From: an uncultured Ruminococcus sp.
GTDB taxonomy: Bacteria; Bacillota; Clostridia; Oscillospirales; CAG-272
Length of the DNA: 16,716 bases
Assembly: GCA_902783705.1 (NCBI GenBank)
Contig: CACZSA010000033.1
Coordinates: 1-16,716, forward strand
Reading direction: 5' to 3'
The notes under the pieces are model-generated. The model saw only the letters and a program-made list of their open reading frames with translations, ran no database searches and had not been told where the DNA came from. This document shows positions 1 through 7,047 of this stretch, piece after piece. A program made the translations under genes and the position numbers. Numbering within the stretch: the first letter of the stretch is position 1; each line of letters starts with the position of its first letter.

Positions 1-1080
1 AACGTCGACCGGCTCGTCGGGGCGTGCGTGATGCATGTGCCCGGGAAGAATCACGTCGTGCCGGAATCGCGCTACTACGACCGGGAGGAGCCGTCGAACA
101 ACGAGAGCTTCTTCCCGTTCTCCCTCTGGGAGGAGCGCGCCCGGATGCTGCATGCTCTTGGGGTCGAATCGCTCTACCTGCATCAGGACGGATGGGGACA
201 GCCGGGATACGACAACGGGCATCCCGATTATCTCCCGCCCTGCGAGGAGCTTGGCGGCTGGGAGGGGATGAAGTCGCTCGGGGACACGCTGCACGAGCTC
301 GGCTACCTCTTCGGGATCCACGATCAGTACCGCGATTATTACGTCAGCGCCAGAACCTACGACGAGGACAACGCCGTCATGGCACCGGACGGATCGATCC
401 ACACCCACGCGATCTGGGCGGGCGGGAAACAGAGCTATCTCTGCGCGAGCCTCGCCCCGGCCTATGTCAAGCGGAATTTCTCCGAGCTCCTCGCGCACGG
501 GATTCCGCTCGACGCCGCCTATCTCGACGTCTTCACCTGCAACGACGCCGACGAATGCGCCAATCCGCGGCATCCGATGACGCGCGGGGAATGCCTCCGG
601 TACCGCGCGTCCTGCTTCCGCTATCTCACGGCGCACGGGATCGTCCCCTCCTCGGAGGAGGTCAACGACTGGGCGATGGACTGCCTCGTGTTCTGTCACT
701 GGGCGCCCTATCCCGCCGACGTCGCGGTGCCTCTCCCGCTCTTCAATCTGGTCTATCACGACTGCGTCCTGATCCCGTGGATGATGCCCGCAGGCGCGTG
801 GGGGATCCCCGAGGGCACGACCGGATTCCTGCACTGCCTTCTGAACGGCGGGATGGCGTATGTCTCCACCCACGACGAGGGCGACGCGCTCGAGGAGAAC
901 ATCCGGCAGGTGAAGATCGTGCGAGAGCTGCATCTGCACGTCGCGCGGGAGAAGATGGTGAATCACGAATTCCTCTCCGATGACCGCGCGCGCCAGCGGA
1001 CGACGTTCTCCGACGGGACCGAGGTGACGGTCGATTTCGCCGATGGGACGTATGAGATCCGGTATGGGGATGAAAGATAA
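1..1080 (+). CDS. DUF5696-like putative glycoside hydrolase, 5'-truncated by the window edge
   Basis: The reading frame is open from base 1 to the TAA at 1078-1080, so the start lies upstream and only the last 359 residues are visible. The GTG/ATG at 28-33 is internal and is not a convincing start, because no ribosome binding site precedes it and similarity appears to run through it. The segment HQDGWGQPGYDNGHPDYLPP, then GIHDQYRDYY, the YLCA stretch and AYLDVF (Asp at fragment residue 176), then PSSEE (Glu 219-220), matches my memory of DUF5696-type proteins. These are TIM-barrel proteins distantly related to glycosidases. The Asp at the end of a beta strand and the paired Glu are plausible catalytic acids (inference). 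No signal peptide can be judged. Its substrate is unknown, but the surrounding carbohydrate genes support a role in glycan breakdown. The terminator at 1371-1414 could end its transcript. Confidence 0.62.
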   Translation, partial: NVDRLVGACVMHVPGKNHVVPESRYYDREEPSNNESFFPFSLWEERARMLHALGVESLYLHQDGWGQPGYDNGHPDYLPPCEELGGWEGMKSLGDTLHELGYLFGIHDQYRDYYVSARTYDEDNAVMAPDGSIHTHAIWAGGKQSYLCASLAPAYVKRNFSELLAHGIPLDAAYLDVFTCNDADECANPRHPMTRGECLRYRASCFRYLTAHGIVPSSEEVNDWAMDCLVFCHWAPYPADVAVPLPLFNLVYHDCVLIPWMMPAGAWGIPEGTTGFLHCLLNGGMAYVSTHDEGDALEENIRQVKIVRELHLHVAREKMVNHEFLSDDRARQRTTFSDGTEVTVDFADGTYEIRYGDER

Positions 1081-1258
1081 AGAATCAGGGCCTGTCGCAA
1101 AACAAATCTGGTGCTGGTTGACTTCACGTTCCAGCTTCAGTCTGTCTATTGCGCCGGCAATCTCTCCGAAATTAAGGAGCAGGATGGAAGCCGGGTGACA
1201 ATTTCAGATAAGCTGTGCATGATATTGTCACCAATTCTCTGCCTGCGTCACCCGGTTT

Positions 1259-1320
1259 GGGGAGATTGCCACGTCAGCTGAGTTTCAGCTTGCTGAAATT
1301 CGTTCCTCGCAATGACAATG
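1259..1320 (-). repeat. Extragenic palindromic repeat of the CATTGCGAGGA...CGTGGCAATCTCC type
   Basis: Read on the minus strand, this segment begins TGTCATTGCGAGGAACG and ends CGTGGCAATCTCCCC. The two ends pair through ATTGC and GCAAT, with a TTTCAGC/GCTGAAA hairpin between them. I recall very similar intergenic palindromes in many unrelated bacterial genomes, including gut Clostridia. That identification is from memory and has not been searched. The plus-strand arm at 1155-1166 is an extra copy of its outer end in inverted orientation. Confidence 0.55.
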
Positions 1321-1370
1321 TTTTGTCTGAAAGGATTTGAAAACCGGAACCCGGTTTCAAATACAAAATA

Positions 1371-1414
1371 GGGCTGTCGCATTACTCCACCTCTGAGCGT
1401 TGATGCGACAGCCC
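1371..1414. terminator. Bidirectional intrinsic terminator
   Basis: GGGCTGTCGCAT (1371-1382) and ATGCGACAGCCC (1403-1414) form a perfect 12-bp stem. On the plus strand it is followed by CCTTTCTTTATG. On the minus strand it is followed by TATTTTGTATTTG. It sits between the convergent DUF5696-like gene and the lipoprotein esterase, so it can end both transcripts. It also forms the right end of the repeat block. Confidence 0.75.
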
Positions 1415-1429
1415 CTTTCTTTATGTTTT

Positions 1430-2842
1430 TCAGTTCCCGAACAGCTCGGAGATCGACACGCGGTCCTCGAAGATGTAGGAGGGATCGCCGCGTTCAGCGA
1501 CCGTCTCTTTCATGACATCCTCGTCGATCTCGGGCGTGAACTCGCGCGCCTCGCCGTCATAGAATACCGTGATCGGACGGTCAAAGTCGAACATCCGGGC
1601 GGAGAGGAGGATCGAGATGTCCCCGTCCACGCTCCCGTCAGTCGTGATCTCGATCCGGTTGGCCTCCCGGTCGGCGCGGGCCGTGACGATCCCCTTGGTG
1701 ACCGTCTGGGGAGCGGAGAGCCAGTAGAAGCTTTCGACCGACCGCATCTTCGCCCGCACGCCGAGGTTCCACACGACCGTCTCCGGCAGGGGATCGCGGG
1801 TATAACTGTCGAGGAACCGGAGCGCGCTCGTCTGGACCTTCACGCTCGTGTCGTCCCCTGTGCGGAAGTACGCGCGGACGTCCTCGACGATCTCGTGCTT
1901 GAGATCGTCGTAGTCCGCGAAGTTGTGGGCGTGTCCGAGGTGGATGTTCGTTCTGTGCTCGTACCCGCCGCCGTATTTGTCGTGGAGCTTTCCGAGGACG
2001 ATGTCGTACTGCGCCGTCATCTTGTTGCGCCCGTACGCGTCGTCGTTGATCCCGACCTGCAGCTGCAGGGGCATGTTGTAAAGGTTCTCGAGCAGCACGC
2101 CGTTCGGGTGTCCGGCGGACATGTTCGCGGCGGCAAAGCGGTCCGTCATCCGCGGGGTGATCTGATAGACGCCGTCGCCGCCCGCCGAGAAGCCGAGGAT
2201 GTATACCCGGTCCGGGTCGACGCTGTGGAACAGGATCATGTTCTCGATCAGGCGGTCATAGCACACATAGGATTCCGGGTTCGAGTGGCAGTCCCAGGTG
2301 TCCCGGACGGCACGCGGGTTGACGTAGACGCCGTTTCTCACGCCGCCGAGATAGTAGGTCGCCATCTGACGCCACTGGTCGTTGTTGATCTCCCCGGTCG
2401 GGTCCGATCCGCCGCCGTGGAGGGCGATGTAGAGCGGATAGAGTCCGTTTGCATCCGGCTCGCCGACGATCTTCATGCCGTATTTCATCGTGACGCCGCC
2501 GTATTCGATCGCCTTCGCCTTGTCCTCGGCTATACGCGCTTCGTCCTCGCGCTGGGCAAGGCTGTACGCTCCCCAGAGCTCTCCTTCGAGATACGCCGCG
2601 CGCTCGAGGGTCGTCATGGAATCCAGATCCGGGGCGGTTTCGAGGTTTTCCATATTCTCTTCTCCTTCCGATTCGTTTTCTGATTCGTTCGTCTGCGTGT
2701 TGTCCGCGGTATTTACGGCTTTATCGGCTTCCTGTGCCGTCTGTGTCTCCGGGGTCGCGCCGCCCTCCCTGCCGCATCCGCTCCCGAGGAGGCAGAGCGC
2801 GAGGAGGAGGGATGCGAGGGTTTGTCCGTGCTTGATGGTCAT
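1430..2842 (-). CDS. Secreted lipoprotein alpha/beta-hydrolase (esterase/PHB-depolymerase-like)
   Basis: The protein has 470 residues. It opens with a hydrophobic signal (residues 8-20) and a lipobox-like LLGSGC with the probable lipidated Cys23, followed by an acidic, Thr/Asn/Glu-rich linker to about residue 75. The alpha/beta-hydrolase domain spans about 100-330. It shows HGGG (142-145, oxyanion hole), GFSAGG with nucleophile Ser219, INDD (265-268, a candidate acid) and HLGHAH (301-306) carrying the likely catalytic His. The remaining C-terminal part (about 340-470) looks like a beta-rich accessory domain. The family includes carboxylesterases, feruloyl esterases and PHB depolymerases. The substrate cannot be read from the sequence, but deacylation of a polysaccharide or ester at the cell surface is likely. 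The start at 2842 has GAGGA upstream. It follows the M29 peptidase gene after 23 bp, so the two form one transcript. Confidence 0.8.
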   Translation of the reverse strand: MTIKHGQTLASLLLALCLLGSGCGREGGATPETQTAQEADKAVNTADNTQTNESENESEGEENMENLETAPDLDSMTTLERAAYLEGELWGAYSLAQREDEARIAEDKAKAIEYGGVTMKYGMKIVGEPDANGLYPLYIALHGGGSDPTGEINNDQWRQMATYYLGGVRNGVYVNPRAVRDTWDCHSNPESYVCYDRLIENMILFHSVDPDRVYILGFSAGGDGVYQITPRMTDRFAAANMSAGHPNGVLLENLYNMPLQLQVGINDDAYGRNKMTAQYDIVLGKLHDKYGGGYEHRTNIHLGHAHNFADYDDLKHEIVEDVRAYFRTGDDTSVKVQTSALRFLDSYTRDPLPETVVWNLGVRAKMRSVESFYWLSAPQTVTKGIVTARADREANRIEITTDGSVDGDISILLSARMFDFDRPITVFYDGEAREFTPEIDEDVMKETVAERGDPSYIFEDRVSISELFGN

Positions 2843-2865
2843 TTTTCAGAATCCTCGTTTCACCG

Positions 2866-4089
2866 TCAGAACGCCCAGTTGCCGTTGCGGAAGACGGGGA
2901 CGACCTCGCCGGACTTCGTGACCGCGTCGATCGAGAGGTCCGCCGTACCGATCATGAAGTCGACGTGGACCATCGAATCGTTGATCCCGAGCGCGCGGCA
3001 TTCCTCGAGCGTCTTGTTCTCAAATCCCTTGATCGTGTCGGCGAATCCCATACCGAGGGCGAGATGGCAGGCCGCGTTCTCGTCGAAGAGGGTGTTGTAG
3101 AAGAGGAGCCCGGTGTTCTGGATCGGGGAGTCGAACGGCACGAGCGCGCATTCGCCGAGATACGCCGCGCCCTCGTCCGCCGTGATGATGTTCTTCAGGA
3201 GCTGTTCGTTCCGCTCGGCGTGCCATTCGACGGCGCGTCCCTCGTGGAACCGGATCCAGAAGTTCTCGATCAGCTGGCCCTCGCGGCTGAGCGGCATGGA
3301 GGCGTAGACGATGCCCTCCGCCTGCCCGCGCATCGGGGAGATGAAGCACTCCTCGGTCGGGATGTTCGGGTTGAAGAAGATGCCCTGCAGGCTCGTGTCG
3401 CCGCCGCCCTTGAACTCCGCCTCGGGGATCATGCCGACGGTGAGGTCCGTGCCGCTCGACGCGGTGTAGTGGAGCTTTTCGATGCCGAGGCTGTTGAGGT
3501 GCTCGCAGCGCGCGTGCAGATCGGCGTTGTGCTGCTCCCACGCGGCGACCGGATCGTCCGTCACGCGGCTCGTCGAGAGGATCGCCTCCCAGAGCTTCTC
3601 CACCGCCTGATGCACGGTGAGCTCCGGGAAGAGCTTCTTCGCCCAGGCCGGACCCGGGACCGCCGCGATGCACCACTGATATTTGTTCTCGAGCGCGTCG
3701 CGGTATCCCTTGATGAGGGGATAGCGCATCTGCTGAGCCCGGAGCATCTTGTCCTGATCGACGCCGCGGAGTCCGTCCGGATCGTCCGAATCGAGGTAGA
3801 TGCGGCAGGGGATCTTCTCGACGTAGTATTCCCAGCGCGCCTTCTGGTAGTTCGTGAGCGTGCCGAGCGTCTCGACCGTGCAGTATTTGTTGTCGACCTT
3901 CGAGAGGGGCTGGTAATCCCAGTCGACCGTCACGCGGGCCGCGCCGAGCTTGTAGCACTCCTCGGCGACCATCTTCACGAATTCCGGCTGATCGAGGCCC
4001 GCGACGATGAAGACCTCCTGCCCGCGCTGTACGTTGACGCCCGCCTCGGCGATGAGGCGCGCGTATTTTCTGAGAACTGTCTTTTTCAT
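2866..4089 (-). CDS. M29-family metallo-aminopeptidase (AmpS/PepS type)
   Basis: This is a 407-residue cytoplasmic aminopeptidase of family M29, which removes N-terminal residues from peptides using two metal ions. The whole length matches the family (about 410). The metal ligands are visible with the spacing I recall for Staphylococcus AmpS: Glu247 (in PTEE), Glu313 (LGEC), His342 (CHLALG), His375 and Asp377 (VHVD). The position seven residues after His342, a Tyr in AmpS, is Phe349 here (GMGF). The start at 4089 is chosen because AAAGGCGG lies just upstream and the protein then begins MKKTVLRKYA, as in the family; longer frames extend into the promoter. The -10 at 4120-4125 gives a short leader. 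It is co-transcribed with the lipoprotein esterase 23 bp downstream. Confidence 0.9.
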   Translation of the reverse strand: MKKTVLRKYARLIAEAGVNVQRGQEVFIVAGLDQPEFVKMVAEECYKLGAARVTVDWDYQPLSKVDNKYCTVETLGTLTNYQKARWEYYVEKIPCRIYLDSDDPDGLRGVDQDKMLRAQQMRYPLIKGYRDALENKYQWCIAAVPGPAWAKKLFPELTVHQAVEKLWEAILSTSRVTDDPVAAWEQHNADLHARCEHLNSLGIEKLHYTASSGTDLTVGMIPEAEFKGGGDTSLQGIFFNPNIPTEECFISPMRGQAEGIVYASMPLSREGQLIENFWIRFHEGRAVEWHAERNEQLLKNIITADEGAAYLGECALVPFDSPIQNTGLLFYNTLFDENAACHLALGMGFADTIKGFENKTLEECRALGINDSMVHVDFMIGTADLSIDAVTKSGEVVPVFRNGNWAF

Positions 4090-4119
4090 GTGTCCGCCTT
4101 TCGGTGATGTTTTTTCTTT

Positions 4120-4148
4120 ATTATACACCATCCGCGCCTCCCTTGCAA
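4120..4148 (-). promoter_or_regulatory. Sigma-A promoter for the M29-esterase operon
   Basis: On the minus strand, TTGCAA (4148-4143) and TATAAT (4125-4120) are separated by exactly 17 bp. The -10 box is about 30 bp before the M29 start codon. It is divergent from the promoter at 4200-4228, with about 50 bp between the two -35 boxes. Confidence 0.8.
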
Positions 4149-4199
4149 GCGTGCGCGGCGTTTTTCTTCTCCGGAGCCGCGTATCTCCCCCCGTCCGGC

Positions 4200-4228
4200 T
4201 TGACAGTTCGGCTCCGATCCGGTATAAT
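4200..4228 (+). promoter_or_regulatory. Consensus sigma-A promoter for the GxGYxYP-PfkB operon
   Basis: TTGACA (4200-4205), a 17-bp spacer and TATAAT (4223-4228) form a perfect consensus promoter. The start codon at 4262 follows, with GGGAGG (4251-4256) as its ribosome binding site. A promoter this strong suggests high basal expression unless a repressor acts. I saw no clear operator palindrome next to it. Confidence 0.88.
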
Positions 4229-4261
4229 GAGAAGAGAACGACCGGATTTCGGGAGGCCATC

Positions 4262-5998
4262 ATGCTGAACCTGCTTGTTTCGCCCGCGCTCGAGCGCCTC
4301 GGGGACGACACCGTCCTCCGCTATGATCTCTTCCGCTTCGCCGCGTGCCTCGAGGGGCTTCTCAACCGCGCCCGCCCCGTCCTCTTCCTCGAATGGGAGG
4401 CGCACGACCGCTTCTGGCTCGACTGGTGCCGGGCGCCGGGCAATTTTCTCGAGGACGAGCCCATGGAGACCATCGACACCTTCGACGCGCTCCTCGTCCG
4501 CTTTGCCGAAGAGATCCGGACGTGCGGCCTGATCCTCTGGGATCCCGCCGTGCCCGCCACCCTCAACGCGGCGACGACGGTCTGCGGCTGCGAGGGGCTC
4601 CTCCCCGTCCGTGCGGGCAGCCGGGCGCTCGATGTGATCCGCGCGCGCACCGGGGCCGAGGTCCGCCTCGATCTCACGGGCCGCTTCGACGGGCGCGGGA
4701 CCGTCTGGCAGACTGACGAGCCCTCGACCGGATCGGCAAAGTGCGACGCGTACGTCTGGGCGATGAATCGCTGCATGCGCGAGACGGCGGACGACCTGCT
4801 CTTCTTCACCCTCGACGGCGCGAGCTGGGCGGCGGACCGTCCGTATTATCCCGATCTCGGGAACGCCTTCGTGCCGAACATGGACTACGCCATCTCGAAG
4901 CGCGCGTTCGTGTTCGATCTCTTCGCGTTCGACGACGAGGCCCCCTGCGACGATCCTGCCCAGACGCCCGGCTGCGACCTCGCCGTGATGAAGCGCATCC
5001 TGCGGGCAGAGTACGACAAGAGCGGCGGGGAGAAGATCGTCACGGTCTGCGGGTTCAATCCGTGGCATGTGAAATACACGACCCACGGCGGACGCGGGCG
5101 TCACGAGCCGGTCGAGGCGGAATGGCGGCTGACGGAGATCTTCTCGGCCTACAACTGCGTGAAGGACGCGGACGCCGCCGGATACTGCGGGCTCGGGAAC
5201 GCCTCCGTCTGGACGCACTATCCCCTCCGCCCGCGCTACGAGAACCGAAAGCCCGCACCGCCCGCCGAAGGCTATGATCCGGAGAAGACCTACGTCCTCT
5301 TCTACGTCGGGGACTACGACGCCGCCGCATGGACCGCCCGCTTCATCCCGCGCTGGGCAGCGGATCCGGCCCTCGGGAAGAATCCCCTCATGTGGTGCTT
5401 CAATCCGAACCTCGCGGACCGCATCCCGATGGCGTTCGATTATGTGTACCGGAACTTCACCGACCGGGACTATTTCGCCGCGGGAGACTCCGGCGCGGGC
5501 TACAACAATCCCCGCCTGCTCTATCCCCCGCGCATCCACTCCGACCTGCCCTCCGGCGCGGAGGCGAACGCCGCACACAGCCTTCCGTATTTCGAGCGGT
5601 TCGACCTCTCGCACATCGGATTCGTGATCAACGGCGTCCATCCGCTCGACGCGCGGCAGAAATACGACCTCACGCGCTTTGCGAAGGGCGGCGTCGCGTA
5701 TCTCGGAGCCGGGGACCCCGCCTCGATCGTGAACGGCGTGCCCTTCCTCCCGCACACCTGCGATATCGCCGTCGAGCACACCGATCCGGCAAAGGCGGCC
5801 CGGACGGCGGCGGACTGGATGCGGGCGGCCCATCCCGGGAAGCGGTTCCACGTCTTCCGCACGATCCTCTACAGTCCGACGGATCACGACCGCCTCCTCG
5901 CAGAGCTGCGCCGCCTCGTCCCGGACGTCGAGCTGCTCGATCCCTTCACCTTCTTCGATTACCTCAAAACCGCCGTGGAGCGCGGGGAGACGTACTGA
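4262..5998 (+). CDS. GxGYxYP-family putative glycoside hydrolase
   Basis: This is a 578-residue protein without a signal peptide, so probably cytoplasmic. The N-terminal part (about 1-210; LVSPALERLGDD, then LNRARPVLFLEWE) resembles the N-terminal domain of GxGYxYP proteins. The central and C-terminal part (about 215-560) resembles the GxGYxYP domain, a putative glycoside hydrolase fold. The signature is present as GDSGAGYNNP (408-417), in which Asn416 replaces the second Tyr of the GxGYxYP name motif. No enzymatic activity of this family is known to me. The start is fixed by GGGAGG at 4251-4256 and by the promoter at 4200-4228, since upstream in-frame codons fall before the promoter. The PfkB kinase gene follows after 85 bp with no terminator between, so the two are probably one operon and may handle one sugar pathway. 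Confidence 0.72.
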   Translation: MLNLLVSPALERLGDDTVLRYDLFRFAACLEGLLNRARPVLFLEWEAHDRFWLDWCRAPGNFLEDEPMETIDTFDALLVRFAEEIRTCGLILWDPAVPATLNAATTVCGCEGLLPVRAGSRALDVIRARTGAEVRLDLTGRFDGRGTVWQTDEPSTGSAKCDAYVWAMNRCMRETADDLLFFTLDGASWAADRPYYPDLGNAFVPNMDYAISKRAFVFDLFAFDDEAPCDDPAQTPGCDLAVMKRILRAEYDKSGGEKIVTVCGFNPWHVKYTTHGGRGRHEPVEAEWRLTEIFSAYNCVKDADAAGYCGLGNASVWTHYPLRPRYENRKPAPPAEGYDPEKTYVLFYVGDYDAAAWTARFIPRWAADPALGKNPLMWCFNPNLADRIPMAFDYVYRNFTDRDYFAAGDSGAGYNNPRLLYPPRIHSDLPSGAEANAAHSLPYFERFDLSHIGFVINGVHPLDARQKYDLTRFAKGGVAYLGAGDPASIVNGVPFLPHTCDIAVEHTDPAKAARTAADWMRAAHPGKRFHVFRTILYSPTDHDRLLAELRRLVPDVELLDPFTFFDYLKTAVERGETY

Positions 5999-6083
5999 TC
6001 TCCACCGCCTCCCGGTTCGATTCTGTCATTTTATCCATGAACTGCGCCGCTCGGCGGAACGGGCGGGCGCGAAAGGAGTCCTC

Positions 6084-6974
6084 ATGAAAATCCTCGTTTT
6101 CGGCGAGACCATCTGGGATGTCTATCCCGCGAAGAGCACCCTCGGCGGCGCTCCCCTCAATTTCTGCGCCAATCTGGCCCTGCTCGGCGACGAAGCGTAT
6201 CTCGTCACCGGGCTCGGACGGGATGAGCTCGGTGACGCGGCCGCGAAGAGCATGCGGGAATACGGCATCCGCTGCGATTTTGTCCGCGAATCCGACCGCC
6301 CGACCGGACAGTGCATCGTCACGCTCGGCGAGGGAGGCGTTCCCTCCTACCGTGTGCTGACGGACGTCGCCTACGACGATATCCGCCTCGACAGCCGGGA
6401 CATCGCCCGGATCGCGGAGGAGCAGTTCGGCGTCTTCTACTTCAACACGCTGGCCCAGCGCGCCCCGGTCTCCCGTGCGTCCGTGCATGCGATCCTCGAC
6501 ACCGTCTCGTTCCCCGAGATCTTCTGCGACGTGAACATCCGCGAGGGCTGCTGGGACCGCGATTCGCTCGCCCTCTGCATGGAGCGCGCGACCATCGTCA
6601 AGATCAGCCGCGAGGAGGCGCATTTCTTCTCCGACTGCGGCCTGACGGACGGCGCCCTGCCCTTCGAGGAGGCCGTACACAGGGCGTTCCCGAACATCCG
6701 CCTGCTCGTCTACACCCTCGGCGCGGACGGCTCGGCGGTCTATGACTATGCAGGCGGCGCGGCGCACCTCTCCGGGAAGCCCGAGGACGTCCCGGTCGTC
6801 TCCACCGTCGGCGCGGGCGACTGCTTCGGCGCGTCGTTCCTGCACCGCTACATGGAAAAGGGAGACATCGACGAGGCCATCCGCTTCGCAACCGCGCGCT
6901 CAAACGTCGTCGTCTCGAACACCGAGGCCATCCCGCAGGCGTTCGTCGACGAGGCAAGGGCAAGGGAGAACTGA
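6084..6974 (+). CDS. PfkB-family sugar kinase (fructokinase-like)
   Basis: This 296-residue cytoplasmic kinase phosphorylates a sugar using ATP. PfkB signature 1 is at 21-35 (GGAPLNFCANLALLG). Signature 2 is STVGAGDCFGASF (240-252), with Asp246 as the catalytic base and GAG as the anion hole. The segment CDVNIREGCW (148-157) and the KISREE block (173-178) are typical of bacterial fructokinases and related hexose kinases. The length is normal. AAGGAG (6073-6078) sets the start at 6084. It follows the GxGYxYP gene and ends just before the terminator at 6983-7026. Fructose is the first guess for the substrate, but other ketoses or sugar acids (KdgK-like) cannot be excluded from sequence alone. 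Confidence 0.88.
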   Translation: MKILVFGETIWDVYPAKSTLGGAPLNFCANLALLGDEAYLVTGLGRDELGDAAAKSMREYGIRCDFVRESDRPTGQCIVTLGEGGVPSYRVLTDVAYDDIRLDSRDIARIAEEQFGVFYFNTLAQRAPVSRASVHAILDTVSFPEIFCDVNIREGCWDRDSLALCMERATIVKISREEAHFFSDCGLTDGALPFEEAVHRAFPNIRLLVYTLGADGSAVYDYAGGAAHLSGKPEDVPVVSTVGAGDCFGASFLHRYMEKGDIDEAIRFATARSNVVVSNTEAIPQAFVDEARAREN

Positions 6975-6982
6975 TTCAAGCC

Positions 6983-7026
6983 AAAAAAGAGAACCGGAAT
7001 CCCGCAGGAATTCGGTTCTCTTTTTT
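6983..7026. terminator. Bidirectional intrinsic terminator
   Basis: AAAAAAGAGAACCG (6983-6996) and CGGTTCTCTTTTTT (7013-7026) are perfect inverted arms with a 16-base loop. The A tract on one arm and the T tract on the other let it work in both directions. It ends the PfkB transcript (+) and the solute-binding protein transcript (-). Confidence 0.88.
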
Positions 7027-7047
7027 ATGAATGGTTTTCCGGAAAGC

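Larger units (their letters stand above)
1088..1414. repeat. Structured non-coding block with imperfect terminal inverted repeats (MITE-like)
   Basis: This stretch has no credible gene. Its left end, GGGCCTGTCGCAAAACA (1088-1104), resembles the reverse complement of its right end, GGGGCTGTCGCAT, with 11 of 12 positions matching over the core. Inside are several nested inverted repeats. GGCAATCTCTCC (1155-1166) pairs with GGGGAGATTGCC (1259-1270, one mismatch). CCGGGTGAC (1191-1199) pairs with GTCACCCGG (1247-1255). TTTCAGC/GCTGAAA (1283-1298) is a perfect short hairpin. A 12-bp stem with one bulged A lies at 1335-1362. The organisation resembles a non-autonomous repeat element or a cluster of extragenic palindromes. 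No target-site duplication was established. Confidence 0.5.

Noticed and set aside
2965..4107. A 380-codon open frame opposite the M29 peptidase gene
   Set aside because: It lies antisense to a strongly supported gene, is rich in Arg/Val/Glu as GC-rich shadow frames are, and has no recognisable domain or ribosome binding site.
4149..4199. Operator between the divergent promoters of the M29 and GxGYxYP operons
   Set aside because: Only very short palindromes such as CTCCGGAG are present, which are expected by chance in GC-rich DNA.
4121..5887. A 588-codon open frame opposite the GxGYxYP gene
   Set aside because: It is antisense to a well-supported gene and runs through that gene's promoter. 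Its composition is that of a codon-position shadow.
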